Positions 40,201 to 50,741 of a stretch of DNA of 64,000 nt are shown in pieces. The stretch covers positions 2,108,001 through 2,172,000 of the forward strand of contig NC_092364.1 of assembly GCF_030848805.1 (NCBI RefSeq), written 5' to 3'. Origin of the DNA: Temnothorax longispinosus (taxonomy: Eukaryota > Arthropoda > Insecta > Hymenoptera > Formicidae). Within the stretch, counting starts at the first letter, position 1; every line of letters starts with the position of its first letter. The translations under genes and the position numbers were made by a program. The notes beneath the pieces were generated by a model. It was not told the origin of the DNA and searched no databases. It saw only the letters and a program-made list of their open reading frames with translations.

Positions 40201-40866
40201 AGCACACTCCATATTGTTTAGATTGTAAATCATAAATAAAGGTTGAATTAATTCCGTTGAAATTATCTCGGAAATATATAACTACAATACGTACATATAT
40301 TATTATCGTTTAACAGCTTTCGCTAAATTAATGTTTAGTTGGTAAATAAATCACGCCATATTGTTCATGTTTTATTTATGACAAAAAAATTACACTAATG
40401 TACCAAATACCTTGTCAAAAAAAAATAGCAGTATAAAATCGACATAATCTGTAAGTTGGATACACATTGCGTAGGAAATGTTTCTTCATAACTGCTATCG
40501 TGTAACAAATATCTTTCTTAAAAAATGGAAAATCTTTTTATTCGACTTTCATTATTCAATTATCCTTTTTTTTTTAAGTCATCAGTATTTCTTCGGTAAA
40601 TAATGAGAAACTGAGTTTGAGCTGAGTCCAACATCAAATTCAAGTCTCTGAAACATTATCAAGCCATAAAGTCGATGTTCTAGCGCAAAAGATTCTGTCT
40701 ATCGCATTTCGTGCTCGATTTATTTAGAGTCTATTAATACTAGAATATACATTTGTCCATAATTCACCACGTAAATGAAAAAACTACAAAGAATACCGCG
40801 AAAGATACATGCATCGAGAGGTGTGTAGAAAAATCTTATCGCTTATTTATGCTGACTCTCACGACC

Positions 40867-40925
40867 ATGCGTTCAATTGTGCTCTTCGCGTTCCTGGCAA
40901 ACGCCAAGCTGATGGGCAAACGCAG
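40867..40925 (+). pseudogene. Orphan exon 1 of the ZP-N-like gene (relic)
   Basis: This stretch matches the signal-peptide exon at 33768-33825 nearly base for base, including start codon, splice donor and about 60 bases of flanking intron beyond. One extra A in GGGCAAACGC changes the exon from 58 to 59 bases and so shifts splice phase. Exons 2-4 are absent: homology stops near 41076 (source 33983) and resumes at 41082 with source 36387. It is therefore a truncated copy left by the tandem duplication. Whether it is still transcribed or spliced into the downstream gene is unknown. Confidence 0.88.
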
Positions 40926-42309
40926 GTAAGAGAACACCGAGTTAGATCGCGATTTCGCATGGTGACCCGTTAATCGGACGATAAGGGAGTTTTTGTCGAA
41001 AACGAGACACACTAAAACATAAAATAAAATTACTTTAAGTATTTATTTAAAATGCTTAAATTTAAAAGCAAAAATTAAGGCGCATGACTTGCTACTTTTT
41101 ACAATCTACTATTTTGATTCCAAAGATACGATATATGTGTAACATGCGATTCATCGATAACCCCTTGTTCTTCCTAATAATATTGCATATGGAAATTTAC
41201 AAGTTGTTTATCGACAATATTAACTCGATCCGTATACATAATCTTAGCTTTTATAACAGCTATTTCTGTTTTAAAGGCCACACTGGAAAACAATCAGAAT
41301 TACGTCTCAATTAGAAGTACGTCTAATTGTTATAAGGCGTAGTTTTTACGGGTTTCTCCTAAAATTATAATCAACAAATGGCTAGCGTAATTACAGAGAT
41401 AAGGTCCTTCGTTCGATACATGTCATCAGGTCACTGTGATAACGATTTGAACAAATACAGCGGCATCGCTCGATAATTATGCAGAATTACGAACGTAATT
41501 GCATAATCTTATAGAAATACATTACGTAAATATATATCTCGTAGATAAATCAAGTCTGTTTTATGATTAAACCGTCAGCACAGTCGACCATGCTGGAAAC
41601 ATTTTAAAGTCTTCTTTGTCATCATTTTACTTCGTCTCTCTGTCTCTCTTTGTCTCGCTTTCTGGACGAGTGCATCGCAGCACTTCTCTCATTGTGGCTC
41701 GTGAATAAGTTTAATGAATGGATAGAACCATCGTATATAATTGGAAGCTTTTCTAGCAGTCAAGCATCGGTTAAATGACGCTTTTGTAGCAGCGAAGCAC
41801 ATTAATAATTAGTAAAAATGTATTTTAAGATGCCAACAAGCCTTCTTTTTATACATTTGGAACAATCGAATTAAACTGTTTTAATTCCAACTTTATTTTT
41901 TTTTTTACATGTGTTTAGTGCGAGAAACACATCAACTGTTAACAAAAAAAATCACATTATAATAAAGATTACATATTTCAATTAATTATTCAATAATTCG
42001 TATTGCAAAAAACTTTTATACTCATCTCTTTATATTTATTAAGAAGATTGTTAGGATATGTTATGTTATTATTTGCTATTAAGAATAAAAATAAAAACGA
42101 TGAAGATATTTAGAGAATCCAAGGAGGAATTTAGACAATCCTTATCGGCTAGCAACGATAATTCTGTTTAGCAGAAATCCTTTAAAATTTATATCGTTAT
42201 GCAGTGCCGACTAGCAATAATACGTTTTTTAAGAGATTAGAAAATTTATCTTTTATCTATTTCCAAACGATATTCGTCACAGTAAACAGCCCCCACTTCC
42301 GTTCGTCTC

Positions 42310-42322
42310 TACGTATATAAGA
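42310..42322 (+). promoter_or_regulatory. TATA box region of second dehydrogenase gene
   Basis: The same ACGTATATAAGAAGCT block as in copy A lies about 100 bases before the ATG at 42413. The core promoter is retained, which argues that copy B can be transcribed. Confidence 0.55.
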
Positions 42323-42412
42323 AGCTATTATCGAAGCATCGTTGGCCATAAACCGGTCTTTCGGTCGCAACAGATTTCGGGATAATCGAAGTATATACAA
42401 TTCGTAATAACA

Positions 42413-44468
42413 ATGGCAACTGTGAAGTTCAAAGAGACGTCTCCATACCTCAAGCCGAAGAGTTCACCACCTGCGGAAGATTATATCTATAGCAAGTGAG
42501 TAATTAATTCTTGTACCATCGCGCGAGAGTATTTAAGTTCGCACTGATACATCATGAATACTCAATTATATAAGATCCTTTCGACGAAAAAATCTCCGAA
42601 GAACGCGTTTACTTTCACGTTCCTAAAATTTTATTGCTACAATTTGATTTGTAACTTCAATTTAAAGCCGACACGACGAGCGAGGTGGATGTACGTTTGA
42701 TAAAATTCTGGTCCCTGAAATGGAAATTATCTATTAATCGTAATGAATTAATTTTATTCGTTTATCCCGTCTGATTCGTGATCTTGGCAATTGAGCTTGT
42801 AAATGACTTTTACATATGTGAGCGCCACAATTAACGCGGTTTTTTACTTTCGCCTTTGAGGGCGGAAATATATTCGAGATATCTTTAAGTCTTGTTTCTG
42901 TTTCTGATATTTTTTTACTAAAAGAAAGATCTTTCGTAGATATATAGAAGACCTCACCCTGAAGACAGACAACCGGGAGGAACCTATAGTTAAATTGGCT
43001 CTGTTCGGTGTGGGTCACGCCGGGACGATACATATATCGAATATAATTTCTAATACACGTGTCCAGCTTTTATACATTGTTGAGGATCTCGAGAGCAAGT
43101 GGGAAAATGTGCGAAAGTACTGGCGTTTGGACAACGTTACCTTCCTAAATAGCAAGCAATCTGACAAGATATTCAAAGACCCCAAGTAAGTGGCTGTATG
43201 AAAATGAAAAAGCGCTACCGATACGATAATCAAGCTAAAAGTTAAATAAATTTAAAAGTAGAGTTAAAGTTAAATTAAAAATTAAGCATAATAAATTATG
43301 TGCTATAATATGGACTTATATCTATAATGTAAATGTTGTATTATAGATTATATCAATATGGATTTCATTTATAACCGGATAATATAGATCTATATCTACA
43401 ACGCAAATTCATATCTATATAAGCAAACATATAATTCTCGCTTTTCATGATTCGTAAAGCGTTAACGCGGTCATCGTGGCGTCGCCGGGTTACACGCACA
43501 AGGATATCGTTATTAAAGCTCTGGAAGCGAAGAAGGCGGTCTTCTGCGAGAAGCCTATAGCGGAGAATATCTCGGACACCGCCAAAGTCTACGAAACAGC
43601 CAAAAAAGCCGGTAAACCGCTGTTTTGCGCGTTCCAGCGGCGATTTGATCCGAGCTACTCGAACGTGCGAGACCGTGTTCACAACGGGGAGGTCGGACAC
43701 GTCCATACAATTAAATCGGTCTCTCGTGATTCTCCCCTGCTCCCTTTAGAGTACTTGAAAACTTGCAGCGGGATCTTCCACGACACCATGATCCACGATA
43801 TCGATATAGTTACCTGGGTTATCGGGGAATACCCAGACAAGGTGCGATTTTCACATATTCACATATACAGCAACTTCGTGCGTCTATATGTGTAGCAGTT
43901 ATTATCTTGGGAAAACGCGAATTTTTATCTTTCGTAATTATCTTGAAAGATTTAAAAAGTTGTACGAATCGTCGTTGACTGTACAAAAAAATTATGGGAA
44001 ATACAATTGCAGGTTGCGGTCCTGGCCGACGCGAATGACCCGGAGATCAAAGCGACTGTCGGGGACTTCGACACGGTTGCGGTGATCATGCACTTCCCGT
44101 CAGGGACCGTCGGCTTGATCGATGTGTCGCACACCAGCTCGTACGGATACGATCAACGACTGGAGGTCTTCGGACCGAAGGGCATGGTGCAAGCCAACAA
44201 CGTGCAGATGAACTCCGTTCAGCGGCAGTATGACCTGCAGGGGCCAACCACCGCCCCGATCTGTTTCTCGTTTCCTAGCCGTTACATGAACGGCTATCGA
44301 AGAGAGTTGGATCACTTCATCGATGTGGTGCACGGTAAGGTTGAGTCGCTGGTCAAGTCGCAGGAGATCCTGGCGGTGAGTAAGATCGCTACGGCCTGCG
44401 AAGAGTCCGCTCGCACGGGGAAAATTGTGACTCTCAAATGGACGGACAGCGAGTTGCCTGATAATTAA
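42413..44468 (+). CDS. Inositol 2-dehydrogenase-like oxidoreductase (Gfo/Idh/MocA family), copy B
   Basis: This is the tandem paralog of the gene at 37645. Four exons (42413-42495, 42940-43185, 43460-43841, 44013-44468) splice in phase to 388 residues. Relative to copy A it has one codon fewer in exon 2 and one more in exon 4. All frames are open and all splice sites kept. The Rossmann motif is GVGHAG (51-56), still GxGxxG. EKP is kept, and the active-site pair is kept in DTMIHDIDIV. Around it, AFQRRFDPSY replaces SFNRRFDPGY. By hand count about 55 residues differ (near 86 percent identity), clustered around the active site. Different substrate or expression is possible but not shown. AATAAA is at 44541-44546. 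Confidence 0.87.
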
Positions 44469-46394
44469 TGAGGAAACATGACTTCAACAAAAGTGTTATC
44501 GTCAGCAAAGATTTTTTTGGTACAGTTTTTGTAAGTTACAAATAAAGCAAATTGCCTGATTATCGCGTATAAAAAAACAGTAAGACTTATAAATAAATGT
44601 TATTACCTTCTTTAAATAAATACTTAAATGGTACTTTTCTAAATGAATGTTATTAAACATAAAAATACATATGTGATAAAAATATAGATATGTAATAAAT
44701 GTTATTAAATGTGATTTTTCTTTTTCGGATCTTTTCCTATAAGATCACAATTTATTACCTCGTATTTTGTTTGTGTTATTATTTCTATCATTCATTAAAA
44801 ATTTCTTATCATATGTGCGGAATAGTAGAACTGAAATCAAACTGGAATTGTTTGTTTAATTGCTGCTCTAAAGCAACTGCTTTCCCATTGGGCTATTCTA
44901 GCACACTTCCATATTGTTTAGATTGTAAATCATAAATGAAGGTTAAATTACTTCGTTGAAATTATCTTGGAAATATATAACTACAATACATATATTATTA
45001 TCGTTTAACAGCTTTCGCTAAATTAATGTTCAGTTGGTAAATAAATCACGCCATATTGTTCATGTTTTATTTATGACAAAAAAATTACACTAATGTACCA
45101 AATACCTTGTCAAAAAAAAAATAGCAGTATAAAATCGACATTATCTGTAAGTTGGATACACACCTGCGTAGAAGACGTTCCTTCATAACTGCTATCGTGT
45201 AACAAATATCTTATTTAAAAAATGGAAAATCTTTCTATTCGCCTTTCATTATCATTTTATGTACAAAGTCGGTATTTCTTCGGTAAACAATGAGGAACTG
45301 AGTTTGAGCTGAGTCCAACATCAAATTCAAGTCTCTGAAACATTATCAAGCCATAAAGTCGATGTTCTAGCGCAAAGATTCTGTCTATCCCATTTCGTGC
45401 TCGATTTATTTAGAGTCTATTAATACTAGATATATACATTTGTCCATATTCACCGCGTAAATGAAAAAACTACAAAGAATACCTACCGCGAAAGATACAT
45501 GCATCTTTCGAGGGGCGTGTAGAAAAATCTTATCGCTTATTTATGCTGACTCTCCTCAGCGCAATTACGTATACACAAGTCTTATTTTACAAGATCATGT
45601 GGCATCCAAACTAAATCTTGATATATAATGTATAATTATATCTTGCAAGTATGCATAATGCAATTTATTACATTAAGTATTAGGTCACGTAACAATTTAA
45701 TTCCTCTTTTAATCAATTGTAACATAGCACAATAGTATATATATTTTATTTACACAATATATATACTTTGGAAATAATGCAATTAGGCGTTGCGCGTATG
45801 CGTAAGAAAATATACAAGGAAGTATACTTCAAATATAACTTCTCGTCATCTTAACTTGAAACTTTTATAAGATTCAATCTAATGCGCGTATTCTCCAGCG
45901 TTTTTCAATGTTCTTCCATTTGTTTCCGAGCTATAAAAATTTTTCGATATCACCGCTATTGTCAAAATCTCCGTTTACTAACGGGCCATATTGTAGTGTA
46001 CCTTCCCCGTTTTGTGAATCGGTTGAAATCTCAAAAAATGATGTTCTTCCGTAGCACTCTCATTTATGTGACTGTATGTATTAGGAAGCAAATAACAGAC
46101 AGACCATAATAACATTTTCATTCAAATGATGTTAGAATAAATGTACCATTAGAATGGAGATTACGGGGAAGTTTCATATTAACAAGTTCGATTTCAACGA
46201 TTTCACAGAACGGAGTATCAACTGTAATTAGAAGTATATCAAACAGCTGTTGATGACGAAAATACTTAACAATTGTTTCGAACGTTGTTTATCCTCACCA
46301 TCCTTTTATTGCCTATCTTATATTCACAATTTCGATCTATGCCTGTCTCCTCTTTCACGATAGCTTGCGTACTCGAATCGCAATGTGACAACTT
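44469..46394. other. Intergenic region between copy B and Ddi1
   Basis: Up to about 45554 it is duplicated sequence, including a decayed copy of the tRNA-like fold at 44819-44899. Beyond that, unique AT-rich sequence with no coding exon runs to the Ddi1 3' end. An AATAAA on the minus strand at 46310-46305 is the probable Ddi1 polyadenylation signal. Confidence 0.55.
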
Positions 46395-49273
46395 TCAAAA
46401 TTTTAATGATTTCGCAAACAGCGCGGCGGTAGCCTGCGTTTTATCCCCGTTAAACCTACGCAATTCCGCAATGACTTGTGCCCTGGTGAAACCCAGGGCC
46501 TCCAGTTCCTTAACCGTGGCTTCCGTGAACGGATCATGCGGATAGATGGTAGTCTCTAAGGCGGCGGCGGGTCTTGATGACCCATGATTACTGCTGCCTT
46601 GCCCGTCTAACGAATTTCAATGGAAACATTATATCAATGACGAGGAAAGTTGTATCTTCTTTAAAAAAGAGGCAAAGAAAATATCAAATGCTTCAAATAA
46701 TCGTGCAAATTAAATGTTCATAGCTTTGAGCTGCTGTCAAGAACAAAAATCAAGTAATTTAAAATTATTTAAAGAATAAGCAATGGTAGAAATATACTAA
46801 AAACAGACCAGGCGCATAGGGGAAAGATAAAGTTAAATATTTTTTTAATTTTAATAAATGGAGTGGAATAAAAGGACAAGAGGATTAAAAGGATAGCCTG
46901 GGCTGATACATACTTACCGTGCTGCTGCCTCTGTTTCTTAGCATCCCTCGTACTATCCTCGAGAGCTCGCTGGAGATCCCTGTCGTCTATGGATTCATCG
47001 CTGTTCCCGCTCAATTTTGCACACTCCGGTAAATCGCCTGTAAAAATAATTAATAAATTATTAATGTTCGCCAATGTTTCTTAATCTCACGTCTGCTCAA
47101 AATTAATTATACTTAAACATGTCTTATTAGTTGCAAAGAAAGGAAGAAACACACCTTCCGCCAGAAATGTAGTTTCAGTGCCTGTAGTTCCGATTTTCAG
47201 GACATTCTTCTTCAAGTCTATGCAACACTGATGTCTTTTGAGCATGTCCAAGCCCAACAGCATGTCCATAGGCTGTTCCTCAAGGACGCTGAACGATGTT
47301 GTCAGATGGTCGTTGCCGATCTGTATTTGTACCATGTGTATACGACCGATTATGCGTTGTACTCCAACGCCTTTGGCGACTCCCGCCCACCTCGTGTCGA
47401 CTAGACGCATAATGTGGCATCTCTCGGCGCAGGCAGCGGACATAATAGTAGTTTGTGCACCTTGGGTCACAAAAAATAATGGCTTGTTGACGTTACGATG
47501 CTTAGAGTCAATTTTGCAAAATGCATTTTCTCCAAAAACCTCCTTTTCGCGTTTGTTATTTCTAGGATTGAGATCGAAATACATTCGAATATATTTAAAT
47601 CAAGATTCAGCCTTTTTTCCCTGTTTTCGCGGACAGAGGTCAGGCGTTCTAAAATTAAATTGTTTTTCTGCATGCCGTGCAGAATGATTATTCGAGATGT
47701 CAGATGTATACGTTTAAAAATAGACATTTACTCAGCCGCCCTCTCCCTCCCCCTAGATGTATAACAGAAGAACAAAGATACTTAAAAATAATCTCAAGCA
47801 CGATACAGTAAAGATCGAAGAAAGGACTTGCACAAAGACTTTGTTTTTCTCGAGATGCGAGTGGAAAATCGACGCGTTTTCCCTTGCTACCGGAGGTAGC
47901 GCTTGGTCCGGACAATTTACCTGAGTCAATAAATGCCTTAACCGGAAATCCGTTGACTTTACAATTAATATACAACATGACGACGGTGCCGAAGGTTTCG
48001 GGATTGTACTCCATCGCGGCCTCCATATTTGCCTCGATATTCTTCTGCCTGATCTCTTCGGCGATCAGCCGCTGCGCTTCGGTGTCGAACGGATCGGCGT
48101 TCATCATTCTCAGCCGTTGCGCTTGCCGTTCTTCTCGAGCGGCTATCTGCTCTCTGAGTACAGTCGAAAATCTATCTATAACGCACGGATATTTAGGCCA
48201 AAGGATGCAAAACGCAACGTTAAGCTGTAACATTCGAAACTGCTTGCTCACCAAGATTTCCCGACAGCAGCGCGTCGGCCAATCTGGGATTATTCTGCTT
48301 CAGCAACGCCAGCTGATCCGGATTAGCCAGGAACATGTTCTTTATCATAGCCGGATCGTCCTCGCTGCGGGGATTTTGTACTCTGTTGTTCGCGATCCGG
48401 CGACGGGCGCTGATTATTGCTGGTCCCGGGAATTCTGATGGAACTGAAGTCCAGTATTGGAATGGCTAGAGCGATGTTTCTTCAAATTTAGTACGTTCAT
48501 TTATTTCTGGCAAGATATATGTTGCCAAGTACACTGACTGGCAGGAATGCCTGGACATTTTGATATGTATGACATATATGTACATGTATATGTATTATGT
48601 CCAGGCATTCCTGCCGGTAGAGTGTACAGCACAAAGGGGAGAAAGATAAAAATAAATTGACATTGTTTTTCAAGTAGGTATTGAGGCTGAACAGCCAAGA
48701 TTGACAAAGGCATGTATAATTAAGCGGAAGTCAAAGGCCGAGGCTTCAAGGCCCCCATCGTTATCTATGCTCTATCAGCAAGATAAATGATAAAGCACGC
48801 CGTTGGGATGCAACGCGGAGCATAATAAAGACAAACAACGGCATAAAGATAAATAATGTTCTTTGGGCTGCACATTAAGGTTACATCAAAGGTAATTATT
48901 TAGAATACGGGCTCCACACCCTCGAAAAGTAAAATTATTAAAAAGTTAAAGCGAAATTTTCCGCTTAACCACACACGGTGCATCCATCCCTCGGGTACCT
49001 ACATCTGTTGAAGGGTCCTTGCATGTTCAGATCGCTGCCCCCGCTCTGGTGCATGTGCTGGAGGATGACGGCGTCGCCGTCGCGTATCCCGTGGTCGCGC
49101 AGCGACTTCTTGTCGTCCATGAGCGGCCGGCCGTTGAACGCGATCACGATCTCGTGGGCCGGCACGCCGCTCTCGATCTCGCAGAACGCCTTGAAGTTCT
49201 CCAGCTCCAGCTCCTCGCTCACGTCGAGAACGAACACGCTGTCGTCGCTGAGCGTCGTCACCGTCACCTTCAT
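46395..49273 (-). CDS. Ddi1: DDI1 homolog: ubiquitin-like, retroviral-protease-fold aspartic protease, UBA (frame break in exon 2)
   Basis: DDI1 proteins bind ubiquitin and the proteasome and cleave selected substrates such as NRF1-type factors. Minus-strand exons are 49273-49003, 48465-48252, 48175-47921, 47460-47155, 47037-46918 and 46606-46395. Exon 1 gives the ubiquitin-like domain. Exon 2 gives LDFSSIRIPGTS and the Ddi helical region (DDPAMIKNMFLANPD). Exons 3-4 give the protease core, with catalytic AFIDSG split by an intron and the conserved RLVDTRWAGVAKGVG and LEEQPMDMLLGLDML blocks. Exon 6 ends in a UBA domain (KELEALGFTRAQV). Without exon 2 all phases agree. Exon 2 is 214 bases where the flanking phases need a multiple of three, and its conserved 5' and 3' halves lie in different frames, switching near 48370-48385. 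An assembly or base-calling error at the GGGG/TTTT runs is likely; a real lesion is the alternative. Expected length is about 458 residues. Confidence 0.93.
48530..48626. repeat. Long hairpin in Ddi1 intron 1 (MITE or pre-miRNA-like)
   Basis: The left arm (GTACACTGACTGGCAGGAAT onward) and the right arm, ending in AGTGTAC, pair over about 30 bases. There is one bulge and two or three mismatches near the base. The loop is about 38 bases and AT-rich. Size and mismatch pattern would fit either a microRNA precursor or a short foldback element. No known microRNA was recognised. Confidence 0.55.
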
Positions 49274-49876
49274 CGCGTGCGCGCCGGTGGAGCTTCACGG
49301 ATCAAAACACGAGGTCCACGTCAAACCAGACCAAACCACGCGTCCGCCTCGCTCTCTCTCTCTGTCTTTCTCTCTCTCGCCGTCGACGGGAAAGTGCCGG
49401 GAAGGATCCGCGACGACCGCGACGTGATCGCGATCGGAGAAAGGCGGCTGGCGGCCGATAACTCGTGCGGAGTGGGCGGGGAGACGCGGTGGGAGGGAAC
49501 GGGCCGATCTCGCGACGAGTCCTCCGGATGTAAACACGGGACCAGCTCAGCAAAAATACTTCCCCGACGGCGGCGAGACACGAGCGGACACGATCACGCG
49601 AGCCGAGACGGGTGACGCGGCAGTGCACGCACTGCACGCGGCGGCGCGGTCGACATCAACAATCGAACGACAATCGAGAGCCCTCGTCTCGACGCGGGCG
49701 CCGATAGGCTGCGATTTTCTGCGTCCAAATTCCAAATCGATTTTGAACGGGCTGGACGTCGTATGACGTCACGTCAACACTGCACGTGTTCGAGCTGCAG
49801 AGATATCACGCGGAGAAATAATTTATTTTCAAAGAAAATAAGTAATTGACGGCACGTTCCCCCGTATATTCTAAGG
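49274..49876. promoter_or_regulatory. Shared divergent promoter region of Ddi1 and NIP7
   Basis: Only 603 bases separate the two start codons, and the sequence is GC- and CpG-rich compared with its surroundings. Two TGACGTCA-like/ATGACGTCAC blocks near 49762-49774 resemble CRE/ATF sites. No TATA box is evident, which fits housekeeping genes. Overlapping long frames here are shadows of the CpG-rich sequence. Confidence 0.5.
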
Positions 49877-50741
49877 ATGAAGCAATTATCGGAGGAAAGG
49901 ACGAAGCTCGTGTTCGAGAAGCTAACAAAATAGTGAGTAACTTGGCAACCTCAATTATTCACTCGTTTCCCATAATTTTCCAGTTAAATGTAGATAAGTG
50001 TATCGAATATTGATAATAAATTTTAAATTGACTTGTCGCAGCATTGGCACTAACGTGAAGAACCTGATCGATCGACCGGACGGGATGTACTGCTTTCGGG
50101 AGAAAAAGGACAGGGTGTACTATGTGTCGGAGAAGATATTATCCTTGGCGAATACCGTGGGAGGTGATCACCTGTTGAGCTTAGGCACCTGCTTCGGCAG
50201 ATTCACAAAATCGGGGAAGTTCAAGCTGCACGTTACCGCGTTACATTATCTGGCCCCTTACGCACAGGTGAGTGTGCGCCGTTGAACATGTTGAACCGCG
50301 AGATTATGAGCAAACGTTAGTTGGAACTTATCAAGAACAATGTCCTTATCTAGCACAAGATCTGGGTGAAACCCTCGGCGGAGCAACAGTTTCTGTACGG
50401 ACATCACGTTATGAAATCAGGTCTCGCTCGTATAACGGAAGGTACTTCTCAGTATCAGGGTGTCGTCGTGCTTTCTATGAACGATTTGCCACTGGTATGC
50501 GATATCATATACAAATTATTTCTTGATTACATTGTCGATTATCTCTCTTCAACATCGTTGCACAAACGAAAGAGATAACAAAACGATGTAAGGCTCATTC
50601 ATTTTCTATTTAATATGTCAGGGATTTGGCGTTGCTGCAAAGAGTACAGCGGACTGCAAACACGCGGATCCGATAGCAACAATTTGCTTTCACCAAGCGG
50701 ACATTGGAGAGTACATACGTTCAGAGGACACGTTGCTCTAG
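49877..50741 (+). CDS. NIP7: 60S ribosome subunit biogenesis protein NIP7
   Basis: NIP7 is a nucleolar factor needed for 27S pre-rRNA processing and 60S assembly; it has an N-terminal alpha/beta domain and a C-terminal PUA RNA-binding domain. Four exons (49877-49932, 50042-50267, 50354-50494, 50622-50741) join in phase to 180 residues, the normal length for the family. Diagnostic blocks are MKQLSEERTKLVFEKL, YYVSEKILSLA, GTCFGRFTKSGKFKLHVTAL, and in the PUA part HKIWVKPSAEQQFLYGHHV and GFGVAAKSTADCK. The last residues, IRSEDTLL, also match the family. The start is the only ATG at the head of exon 1 and matches the conserved N-terminus. It is head to head with Ddi1 and convergent with cyclin G. 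No defect is seen. Confidence 0.96.

Larger units (their letters stand above)
36387..40860 (+). repeat. Tandem duplication, unit A
   Basis: This 4.5-kb unit holds the first dehydrogenase gene and its flanks. It aligns colinearly with 41082-45554, including promoter, all three introns and 3' flank. Most differences are single-base changes and small indels. The right edge is at GCTGACTCTC, ending at 40860, the same sequence that ends unit B near 45554. Confidence 0.9.
40861..45554 (+). repeat. Tandem duplication, unit B (with internal deletion)
   Basis: Bases 40861-41076 match about 33765-33983 (ZP exon 1 and intron start). Bases 41082-45554 match 36387-40860. The junction lacks the 2.4 kb corresponding to 33984-36386. 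The simplest history is one 7.1-kb tandem duplication followed by deletion in the second copy. Five bases (AAGGC) at the join have no clear source. Confidence 0.88.

Noticed and set aside
44819..44899. Second tRNA-like fold as a functional tRNA
   Set aside because: The acceptor stem is broken by a substitution and no T arm exists; it is just the duplicated copy of 40120-40200.
47884..48438. 184-codon plus-strand frame
   Set aside because: It is the antisense shadow of Ddi1 exons 2 and 3.
49019..49615. 198-codon plus-strand frame with His/Val-rich peptide
   Set aside because: It is antisense to the Ddi1 first exon and its CpG-rich promoter; open frames arise there from base composition.
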